A DNA stretch of 10,986 nt from CAZLLE01 sp964560425. Lineage in GTDB: Bacteria; Campylobacterota; Campylobacteria; Campylobacterales; QNZT01. The stretch covers positions 1-10,986 of the forward strand of contig CAZLLE010000057.1 in assembly GCA_964560425.1 (NCBI GenBank), written 5' to 3'. Under the pieces are notes generated by a model. It had not been told where the DNA came from and made no database searches. It saw nothing but the letters and a program-made list of their open reading frames with translations. The position numbers and the translations under genes are program-made. Of the stretch, positions 4,837-10,986 are shown one piece after another (the first letter of the stretch is position 1; each line of letters starts with the position of its first letter).

Positions 4837-5920
4837 TTAAATCTTCCAAAACCTCTATAGTTAATGCTCCTATAGATAAATTATTTATTTTTTGATACTC
4901 TTTTAATGCTTTTTTTGTTTTATTACCATATTCTCCATCAATTTTTCCATTATAAAAGTTTCTCTTTTTCAAGGCTTTTTGTAGCTCTAATATTTTTATC
5001 TTATTTATCAAATTCACACACAATATCCTCTTCCATTCCATTGTTTCATCTGCTATTTTTATCTTTTTATCTATATTTTGATATACCGCATCTATATGAA
5101 ACTTTTTAACTTTGGACTCTTGATCTATCTCTTTTACCTGTATACTTTTATAAACAGCTGGAATTTTAATCCTCTTCACCTCAGCTGGTTTTACCATTAC
5201 TCTTTTGGTAATAGTTTTATAAATAGCAGGAATAATACTCTCTCTTATCCCCTCTGGTGAAATCAACACCTTTTTTGTAACTAATCTATACTCAGCAGGA
5301 ATTTTTACTAAACAGACAATTTCACCTGTAAAATCATTCATATTTTTTACAGAACATTGTGGATCTTCGAGACAATCTTTCCTACTAAAACTTTTCCACT
5401 CTTTGTGAGATTTTGAGATCAACACTTTTTCACTTCTAAGATCATACTTGGCAGGAACTTTCACAAACTCTTTACGCTCAGCCCGTACCAATACCTTCTC
5501 CTCTACCATTTTATAAACAGCAGGAATAGTTATCAATTTTTCTCCAGCCTCTTTAAGTAAAACTTTTTTATCTACCATTTTGTATGTAGGAGAGAGAGTT
5601 TCCAACCTATCTTCAGCATCTTTTACCAAAACCTTTGTTGGCTCTTTTGCATATTTTACAGGAGTTAAAACTCTAGCATAACACTCTCCAATTTTTCCAT
5701 TAGGAGGAAAAAGGGTTGGCTCTTTTTTGCTCTTCAATTTTTGATTTTCATTTTCAAGAATATTAATTTTATTTTTTCTATCTAATGCAAGTTGATTACA
5801 CTCCTGTATACTCTTGCACTCACCAATAAAACCCAAATTATCATCAGCAACTTTTTGTGAACATCCTATAAAAACAGCTAAAACAGGAACCAAAACCAAA
5901 CTAAAATTTACCTTATACAT
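4823..5920 (-). CDS. Repeat-containing lipoprotein with C-terminal peptidoglycan-binding domain
   Basis: 365 aa. The N-terminus MYKVNFSLVLVPVLAVFIGC gives a lipidated Cys20. A short coiled-coil-like stretch (NKINILENENQKLKSKK, about 50-66) follows. Residues 87-289 hold about eight copies of a beta-rich unit of the form IPA-x-Y-K-x-V-x-x-K-V-L-V, at 110, 132, 155, 207, 230, 253 and 276 with a weaker copy at 87. The period is 22-23 residues except for an insert at about 170-206 that carries Cys183, Cys189 and Cys203, possibly disulphide-bonded. The C-terminus (about 308-365: LQKALKKRNFYNGKIDGEYG..TKKALKEYQKINNL) is a classic PG_binding_1 domain. Together these suggest a wall-bound spacer or scaffold anchored in a membrane. 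It heads an operon with the NlpC/P60-like gene. GGAG lies upstream of the ATG at 5918-5920, and the promoter carries the shared element. Confidence 0.8.
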   Translation of the reverse strand: MYKVNFSLVLVPVLAVFIGCSQKVADDNLGFIGECKSIQECNQLALDRKNKINILENENQKLKSKKEPTLFPPNGKIGECYARVLTPVKYAKEPTKVLVKDAEDRLETLSPTYKMVDKKVLLKEAGEKLITIPAVYKMVEEKVLVRAERKEFVKVPAKYDLRSEKVLISKSHKEWKSFSRKDCLEDPQCSVKNMNDFTGEIVCLVKIPAEYRLVTKKVLISPEGIRESIIPAIYKTITKRVMVKPAEVKRIKIPAVYKSIQVKEIDQESKVKKFHIDAVYQNIDKKIKIADETMEWKRILCVNLINKIKILELQKALKKRNFYNGKIDGEYGNKTKKALKEYQKINNLSIGALTIEVLEDLNVSY

Positions 5921-5947
5921 ATTATTCTCCTTTTTTGTTAAAGAATA

Positions 5948-5980
5948 ATTTTAATATTTACAGGTTGGATTTTTTGGATT
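5948..5980 (-). promoter_or_regulatory. Promoter of the peptidoglycan-binding lipoprotein operon with shared element
   Basis: On the minus strand AATCCAAAAAATCCAAC (plus 5964-5980; 16 of 17 identical to the divergent pair near 907-968) is followed by exactly 10 nt and TAAAAT (plus 5948-5953). The predicted start near 5941 gives a leader of about 20 nt. Confidence 0.65.
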
Positions 5981-5984
5981 TTAG

Positions 5985-6008
5985 AGAGAAAAAGAGGCAA
6001 AAGCCTTT
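5985..6008 (-). terminator. Intrinsic terminator of the double-hydrolase gene
   Basis: Downstream of the stop at 6044, the minus strand reads AGGC-TTTT-GCCT followed by CTTTTTCTC: a short G+C stem (plus 5995-6006) and a U-rich tail. A second perfect 9-bp A/T stem (plus 6005-6013 with 6018-6026) lies just before it and competes for two bases. The terminator abuts the regulatory element of the next promoter. Confidence 0.6.
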
Positions 6009-6043
6009 ATTTTGTATAAAATAAAGACTTTACTAATAATAAC

Positions 6044-8632
6044 CTACCTCATCCCTCCAAACCACTCAATTGCATCTATATAAAAAGGTATTGCACAGCT
6101 TGAGTGAGTGCCTCCATCTTGAAGTATTAATTTTACTTCGTTTGCTCCATTTTTGATAAAACTATCATAAGCTATTTGAGAGTTTTCTACTGGTACGACT
6201 TCATCACCTTTGCAGTGGTATAGATGTAGTGGCATTTGTGGAGTCCAATCGTATAGATTATTCAAAAATAGTTTATCTTTTAGTGGGCTACTCTGATTTA
6301 CAAAGTAGTTAATTAGAAAATTTTGTTTAAAAAGTAGATCTCTCTCTTTTGGAAGATCAAGTGGGATTATATTTCCATTGGCTTTTTGTTTGAAATAATC
6401 TCTTATCAAGTCGGCATAGGGAGCGTTGAATATAGTATCGAGAGATTTTAAATTATAGTAATAATTGTATGAATATATCAAAAAGACTGGTAGGTGTGGT
6501 GCATCATAACTTTTTTGCAGAAAGATAAAATCTCCTGTAGTTTTAAGATCATACGATCCTGCCATCGGTGCTGCTGCTGTTACTTCCAAATTTGGATAGT
6601 TATTTTGTATACTCTGAGCTGCTGCCATTGTTGCATAGCCACCTTCAGAATAACCTATCAAAAATAGCTTGTCATCATGAGTAATATTTTTTATATCTAG
6701 GAGTGCTTTTGTAGCTTGAATCATGTCTACGACACTATTACCTAGAGACTCTTTTATCTGATATGGGTGTTGATAAGATGAACTTTTACCATATCCTATA
6801 TAATCGGGCATAGCTACAACAAATCTCTTCAAAGCAGAAATCAATGTTCCTGTTGTTGTCAATGGGTCATGTTTAGAAGGAGAGGTATCTTTTCCAAAAA
6901 TAGTACCATGTTGGTCACTAATAATACTAATAGGTTTATCTATATTTTGAGGGATAGAGACCAATCCACTTACATTTAGATTTTCTCCATCTTCTCCTTG
7001 TGTTGTATAAACTACCCTATAGATATCAACACCACTAACATTACCATCTGTTAAAGAGGGGTAAACCTCTGTAAGGGATTTAACTCTTTGGCTCATATAA
7101 TCACTATTTTTGGATAGAACTCTACTATATGTGACAAGATCACCTCTATTTAAAATCTGATCTTCATCTCTATTATAGTTTTCATCAATAGTTGGTATCG
7201 CCTCTCCACTCTCACCCAACAGAGTAAATGGATAATCAATAACTTCAACAACTACCCCTCCATCAAAATTTGCAGATTGAAAATAGTAAATTCCATTTTT
7301 TAGAGGGACAGAAAATGTCACATCTCCAATATTTTGATAATCTCTATCTTTGATAGATTCATACACTTTATAACGCAAATCACCATCAATTTCACGAACA
7401 TTGAGCCAAATATTCAAACTATCCTCTTGAGGATCAACAAAATCATCAAAAATGACTTGATTTACAAATTTAGTCTCTCTCTTCTTCTTATATTTTACGA
7501 TTGGTGGTACAGCACCAGCATATAATTTCTCTGATACCGCATCATTGATACCCCATTTTAGAGATAAAGCAGGAGAATAGACACGACTCTCAAATACAAT
7601 TTCAGCGGGAAGAGCTTTTAGATACCATCTATCTTTCTCTTTGATATTATTAACTTTTACATTATTGAGTCTTACTCTCACTCTCTTATTGGATGTGAGG
7701 AAATTTCCAACTTCTGCCCACAAAGCCTTTGCATTTTTGATACCAAGATGAGTATAGTGAAGATAAGTATGAGTTGGGTTTTGACCAAAAAAACGATAAG
7801 GAGCTAATATATCCTGAAAAAATGTATCAGTATCAATTTGATATCCATCATTTGGATGAAACACTCCATGAACCAATCCCAGCTTAGTGAGAGCAGAACC
7901 CATAGTTTGATCATTAGTTGAAGTTTCTGTTCCTATCAAAATATCTTTATAATATGGACTCTGCCCAATACGACGAGGATTACTCAAATTCTTTTTTATC
8001 CAATCATACTTCATATGCTTTGTATCTATAGAGACATCTTCATAAGAGTCATACAACTTAAATAATATACTCTTACTAGCAGCATAATTACCATTTAAAA
8101 CACCCTCTATACTCAACCATCGACCAATTTTTTTACCACTTGCCAAACCCTCTAAATCTTTTTCTATTATCCATCTAGCTACAAGAGAACCCATACTAGC
8201 ACTCACAAAATTTACCTGTTGGGCATTGTTTCTCTCCATAAGATATTTTGCATACTTGGCAACAATCATAGCATATCGAGGAATACCCCCATTATATTGA
8301 TTATCCATAGCCTCAATATCTAAAATATCTCTCTTGGTATAATATGAAGGAGGAGTATCTCCATAATAATTAGTAGAGGAGAGAACATTGGGCTTAAATT
8401 TATCATTTTCATCAACAGTGGTAGGAAGCCCTAAAAATAGAGGAATTTGCTCAAAAAAAGGCTCTACCTCATCCTCCCCATATACACCAGATTTCCTATA
8501 TCCAGAAGGACTAAAACCATGCACATATACAGTAACACTCTTATTTGGATCATACAATGAAGCATGCAAAAAAGGAGCAAAAAGAGATATAACAAAAAAC
8601 ATATACAAAAAAGAAGAATTTAATTTTTTCAT
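6044..8632 (-). CDS. Secreted tandem alpha/beta-hydrolase (lipase/esterase-like), 862 aa
   Basis: A Sec signal peptide (MKKLNSSFLYMFFVISLFAPFLHA) precedes two hydrolase domains. Domain 1 (about 30-315): VTVYVHGF oxyanion-type strand, nucleophile elbow SASMG (Ser146), HPNDGYQ (Asp262) and HYTHLG (His295), as in PGAP1-like or lipase folds; the elbow has Ser where Gly is usual. A beta-rich linker covers about 320-475. Domain 2 (about 500-862): VSGLVSIPQ, SDQHGT, MPDYIGYGKS, elbow GYSEGG (Ser662), GDEVVPV (Asp810) and GGTHSSC (His843), a complete triad like secretory lipases and prolyl-oligopeptidase-type esterases. It is unusually long because of the fusion. AAGGT precedes the ATG at 8630-8632. 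Predicted periplasmic or extracellular. Transcribed alone, with its own promoter and terminator. Substrate unknown. Confidence 0.8.
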   Translation of the reverse strand: MKKLNSSFLYMFFVISLFAPFLHASLYDPNKSVTVYVHGFSPSGYRKSGVYGEDEVEPFFEQIPLFLGLPTTVDENDKFKPNVLSSTNYYGDTPPSYYTKRDILDIEAMDNQYNGGIPRYAMIVAKYAKYLMERNNAQQVNFVSASMGSLVARWIIEKDLEGLASGKKIGRWLSIEGVLNGNYAASKSILFKLYDSYEDVSIDTKHMKYDWIKKNLSNPRRIGQSPYYKDILIGTETSTNDQTMGSALTKLGLVHGVFHPNDGYQIDTDTFFQDILAPYRFFGQNPTHTYLHYTHLGIKNAKALWAEVGNFLTSNKRVRVRLNNVKVNNIKEKDRWYLKALPAEIVFESRVYSPALSLKWGINDAVSEKLYAGAVPPIVKYKKKRETKFVNQVIFDDFVDPQEDSLNIWLNVREIDGDLRYKVYESIKDRDYQNIGDVTFSVPLKNGIYYFQSANFDGGVVVEVIDYPFTLLGESGEAIPTIDENYNRDEDQILNRGDLVTYSRVLSKNSDYMSQRVKSLTEVYPSLTDGNVSGVDIYRVVYTTQGEDGENLNVSGLVSIPQNIDKPISIISDQHGTIFGKDTSPSKHDPLTTTGTLISALKRFVVAMPDYIGYGKSSSYQHPYQIKESLGNSVVDMIQATKALLDIKNITHDDKLFLIGYSEGGYATMAAAQSIQNNYPNLEVTAAAPMAGSYDLKTTGDFIFLQKSYDAPHLPVFLIYSYNYYYNLKSLDTIFNAPYADLIRDYFKQKANGNIIPLDLPKERDLLFKQNFLINYFVNQSSPLKDKLFLNNLYDWTPQMPLHLYHCKGDEVVPVENSQIAYDSFIKNGANEVKLILQDGGTHSSCAIPFYIDAIEWFGGMR

Positions 8633-8662
8633 AGAACTACCTTAATAAAGTTATTAATGACT

Positions 8663-8668
8663 ATTATA
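8663..8668 (-). promoter_or_regulatory. Predicted -10 box of the double-hydrolase gene
   Basis: TATAAT on the minus strand (plus ATTATA) about 31 nt before the ATG, with no -35 and no copy of the 17-bp element at the expected position. The related GTGG-T6-GGGAA sequence is about 60 bp further upstream (8728-8742). Confidence 0.45.
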
Positions 8669-9021
8669 TACTATATTTTAAGTAAAGCATAAAAAATCAT
8701 ATAATTTAATTTAAAAATTCAAATAAGTTCCCAAAAAACCACACCTTTTTTATAATATTGACTTGATGGTTGGTTTAAAATTATTTTGCTATAAAAGTTA
8801 AGTTTCAGTTTATTTCAACAAATAAAGGTAACTCCCCCTTTATAAAAAGGCTTAGCTGCTTAGGTTAATTAAGATATGATGGTTTTTCAAAGATTGCACT
8901 TCGGGCTTAAATTCGGGCTTCAACTCTCCAAGTAAATGACCACCGTATCCTTTCAAAAATAGAGAATTTCATCAAATTATCCAACAATTTTATAGATTTT
9001 CAAACTCAAAAATAGAATCAG
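8669..9021. other. Non-coding interval, no confident gene
   Basis: This interval lies between the protease stop and the hydrolase promoter. It holds the CCCAAAAAACC element (8728-8742) with a plus-strand TATAAT (8751-8756), a TTCGGGCTT direct repeat at 12-bp period (8900-8908, 8912-8920), and weak A/T-rich stems near 8826-8850 that could end the protease transcript. The minus strand reads open in short pieces around 8860-8975 (a frame with GELKPEFKPEVQSLKNHH, another starting MKFSIFERIRWSF), but neither has a Shine-Dalgarno or a recognisable domain. It may be decayed coding sequence or a small RNA. Confidence 0.4.
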
Positions 9022-10116
9022 TTAATTCGGACACCTCGAACCATCAACAATATTACTCAAAGATAAGCCATTAATTTCACCACGACAATAATATAATTCT
9101 CCATCAGAAGCCAATCTCATAACCTCTATCTGTAAAATATTACTTCTATTGTTTGGTTTTTTATTTTTTAAAACATTACAATAGGTTTTTAAAGTCATGA
9201 CATCATTTTGCTCTTTATCACTCATATCCTTGGATGAATAGAGACGACTATCCCCTAAAAAATAGATAACATCATTTTGTTTAACACCAATATCACTTGC
9301 TGGACTTCCACTAATAACCGATTCCACATAAACTCCCCATGAGTTACCAGATTCGACCATAAACACCTCAGGGGAAATACCAATGGAGTTGATATTTTCA
9401 CCATTAATCATTCTTGAGATATAGTTTTGAGCAAATTGAGCAGAAATTGCAAGCTGTCTCGTATCGGTACCACCATAGTTTATACCAACAACTTTCCCTG
9501 TTTTTAATTCAATTACAGGACTACCTGAACTTCCACCATGTATTTGAGCCGAGTGGTAAAATACTTCTGTAGATGCCCAAGTGGTATTTTTTAGACTGGG
9601 TGTTGTATTGATAATACCTTCTGTATATGTATATTGGGATTCTCCATCACTGGAAGTAACATCTCCTGGAAACCCTGCACTAGCAACACTCATACCAGCT
9701 GAAATATTTTTGTCATACCACTCTAAGTGATCATGATTGGTATCAAAATCCAACCTAATTACAGCTAAATCAGCACACTCTGCATACCCTATTATTTGTG
9801 CATCTATAAGATTTTTTTCACCCTCAAGAGCAACTTTTAAAGTATTAGAAAGAGCAGCTATATGATTATTGGTTACTACATATCCATTACCAATTAAAAA
9901 TCCACTTCCTTGTCCTGTATCTGGTAATATCACTTTAACGGTTGAAGATCTAAGTTTCTCTTGTATCTTTTCCACAGAAATAGAGAGGGTAGAAGAGTGT
10001 TGCTCTATTGAATGTTCGCCTAAAAGAGGTTGCTCTTTATCAGGTGTTGTCGATCCACCACCGCCACATCCAACCAACAATAAACCTATAAAAAATCCAA
10101 AACCTAACATTTTCAT
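9022..10116 (-). CDS. Lipoprotein trypsin-like (S1C/DegP-type) serine protease with PDZ-like domain
   Basis: 364 aa. The N-terminus MKMLGFGFFIGLLLVGC gives lipidated Cys17, followed by a Gly/Ser/acidic linker. The chymotrypsin-fold domain (about 55-240) has a full triad: His85 in VVTNNHIAAL, Asp116 in ADLAVIRL and Ser197 in IHGGSSGSP, with GxGSGFLI at the first strand. A PDZ-like domain follows (about 255-335: WGVYVESVISGSPASDIGVKQNDVIYFLGD). It has the usual S1C order but only one PDZ, and a short Cys-containing tail (Cys313, Cys344, Cys362; ends SRCPN) that may form a disulphide. Membrane anchoring suggests envelope protein quality control or processing rather than a soluble DegP. GGGAG precedes the ATG at 10114-10116. 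Transcribed alone. Confidence 0.85.
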   Translation of the reverse strand: MKMLGFGFFIGLLLVGCGGGGSTTPDKEQPLLGEHSIEQHSSTLSISVEKIQEKLRSSTVKVILPDTGQGSGFLIGNGYVVTNNHIAALSNTLKVALEGEKNLIDAQIIGYAECADLAVIRLDFDTNHDHLEWYDKNISAGMSVASAGFPGDVTSSDGESQYTYTEGIINTTPSLKNTTWASTEVFYHSAQIHGGSSGSPVIELKTGKVVGINYGGTDTRQLAISAQFAQNYISRMINGENINSIGISPEVFMVESGNSWGVYVESVISGSPASDIGVKQNDVIYFLGDSRLYSSKDMSDKEQNDVMTLKTYCNVLKNKKPNNRSNILQIEVMRLASDGELYYCRGEINGLSLSNIVDGSRCPN

Positions 10117-10143
10117 CCCTACTCCCTTTTTTAACCTTTGGGG

Positions 10144-10149
10144 AGTATA
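10144..10149 (-). promoter_or_regulatory. Predicted -10 box of the protease gene
   Basis: TATACT on the minus strand, about 28 nt before the ATG, downstream of a very A/T-rich stretch (10150-10220). No 17-bp element at the expected place; a GTGGAATTTTTTGGGAA sequence is about 72 bp further upstream (10221-10237). Confidence 0.4.
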
Positions 10150-10256
10150 ACATAAATATTTTTTATAAAATATTAATTTTATTTAAATAATTTTATTTAT
10201 TAAAAATATAATTAAACTATTTCCCAAAAAATTCCACTTTCCCTTAAAAAGCATAA

Positions 10257-10277
10257 ATACCCTTTGGTATCTTTTTT
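10257..10277. terminator. Weak bidirectional hairpin at the left flank of the CRISPR array
   Basis: ATACC (10257-10261) pairs with GGTAT (10266-10270) around a 4-nt loop. Six T follow on the plus strand; on the minus strand the stem is followed by TTATGCTTTTT. If the array is transcribed leftwards, this would end its transcript before the protease promoter. The stem is only 5 bp. Confidence 0.3.
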
Positions 10278-10338
10278 CAGGATAGCAGTGATTACTACTT
10301 CACTGTAGTTCTTTCACTTTTGCTATATCAGAATCTAG

Positions 10339-10986
10339 ATTTAAATACATCTCATGTGTCGGTTCAAGTTTTTGTCAAATTATCTACAAAGAGTGGTTGA
10401 CTCAATTTAAATACATCTCATGTGTCGGTTCAAGCTAAGAGGCAGATGAATCGGGGTGATACCCGATTGAATTTAAATACATCTCATGTGTCGGTTCAAG
10501 ACTTTCAACAGCGTCCAACCTATCTTGATTCGCTATTTAAATACATCTCATGTGTCGGTTCAAGATTATCAAATATGCTCTTTTGTTCTTACAGTCCTAT
10601 TTAAATACATCTCATGTGTCGGTTCAAGAGTTTTATATGATGATGATATTGTAACTTTTGATAAATTTAAATACATCTCATGTGTCGGTTCAAGCTCCAA
10701 ACAGATAGAAAAAGATCAAAGCGTTTGGAGATTTAAATACATCTCATGTGTCGGTTCAAGACACACGCTTTAAAAGAGGTGTATTGGCTTGCTCAATTTA
10801 AATACATCTCATGTGTCGGTTCAAGAGATCAAGCAATTCAGCTAAAACACTAAAAGCCATCAATTTAAATACATCTCATGTGTCGGTTCAAGAATTAGAT
10901 TTTTTTTGCACATAAAATACACTGTTATTTAAATACATCTCATGTGTCGGTTCAAGGCTCACCTTTACTATCTACTGCTAACTCCC
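10339..10986 (-). CRISPR. CRISPR array, ten identical 30-bp repeats, truncated at right edge; probably type I-B-like repeat
   Basis: Repeats start at 10339, 10405, 10471, 10535, 10599, 10665, 10731, 10796, 10863 and 10927. Each is 30 bp, begins ATTTAAATACATC, ends TGTGTCGGTTCAAG and shows no differences. The nine complete spacers are 36, 36, 34, 34, 36, 36, 35, 37 and 34 bp and all differ; a tenth is cut at 30 bp by the window end. The reverse complement begins CTTGAACC and ends GATGTATTTAAAT, like the type I-B repeats of clostridia and others whose crRNA 5' handle derives from ...ATTTAAAT. The crRNA strand is therefore probably minus, with the leader and newest spacers right of the window. 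Short open frames crossing the repeats are not genes. No cas gene is in the window, so the type is inferred from the repeat only. Confidence 0.95.

Noticed and set aside
4906..5260. Plus-strand open frames opposite the repeat lipoprotein
   Set aside because: Hydrophobic Phe/Leu/Tyr-rich shadows of the A-rich minus-strand gene, with no Shine-Dalgarno.
8388..8645. Plus-strand 85-codon frame opposite the hydrolase N-terminus
   Set aside because: It mirrors the minus-strand signal-peptide region, which has strong family motifs; no independent evidence.
10120..10147. TACTCCC/GGGAGTA inverted repeat that could hide the protease Shine-Dalgarno
   Set aside because: The distal arm overlaps the predicted -10 box (10144-10149), so most of it would not be in the transcript.
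9869..10150. Plus-strand 93-codon frame opposite the protease start
   Set aside because: Antisense shadow of the signal peptide and first strands; no start signal and low-complexity proline-rich translation.
10422..10773. Open frames of 60 and 95 codons across the CRISPR array with recurring KYISCVGSR
   Set aside because: The repeated peptide is simply the translated CRISPR repeat; there is no Shine-Dalgarno and the spacers vary.

Overview
AT-rich bacterial DNA. Low G+C, A-rich Shine-Dalgarno leaders, TATAAT-type -10 boxes without a recognisable -35, and many lipoproteins suggest a Gram-negative Campylobacterota-like organism (Sulfurimonas/Sulfurovum/Arcobacter type). That placement is inference; no rRNA or housekeeping marker is present.

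Layout. (1) 1-859, minus strand: a cluster of four very small genes (one cut by the window edge). Two are homologous, and one of those carries an in-frame nonsense codon. (2) 860-1013: a divergent control region built on a 17-bp perfect inverted repeat with a -10 box on each side. (3) 1014-2140, plus strand: a 38-residue secreted peptide, a hairpin, then a CAP-domain lipoprotein. (4) 2141-4319, plus strand: a SLOG/DRHyd-like Rossmannoid protein and a TPR/TRAFs-binding-like protein, translationally coupled, resembling nucleotide-centred conflict (immunity) modules. (5) 4312-5920, minus strand: a two-gene envelope operon, a repeat-containing lipoprotein with a peptidoglycan-binding domain followed by an NlpC/P60/CHAP-like lipoprotein. 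(6) 6044-8632, minus strand: a large secreted protein with two alpha/beta-hydrolase domains. (7) 8633-9021: non-coding. (8) 9022-10116, minus strand: a lipoprotein trypsin-like protease with a PDZ-like domain. (9) 10339-10986: a CRISPR array of ten identical 30-bp repeats running off the right edge; no cas gene is in view. Reverse-complemented, the repeat resembles type I-B repeats ending ATTTAAAT, so the leader is probably to the right.

The strongest unlisted signal is regulatory. The element AATCCAAAAAATCCAA (a 9-bp-period direct repeat) lies exactly 10 nt upstream of a -10 hexamer at four promoters: leftwards to the small-gene cluster, rightwards to the secreted peptide/CAP lipoprotein, rightwards to the SLOG/TPR pair (14 of 17 bases), and leftwards to the peptidoglycan-binding lipoprotein operon. 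The constant spacing suggests one activator controls small secreted proteins, envelope lipoproteins and a putative defence pair as a regulon. A related GTGG...T6GGGAA element lies about 100 bp upstream of each of the two remaining minus-strand genes.

Other points of interest are a 5'-leader with two mutually exclusive hairpins ahead of the SLOG gene, a perfect 24-bp palindrome inside the TPR gene, and two CRISPR spacers that are themselves inverted repeats.
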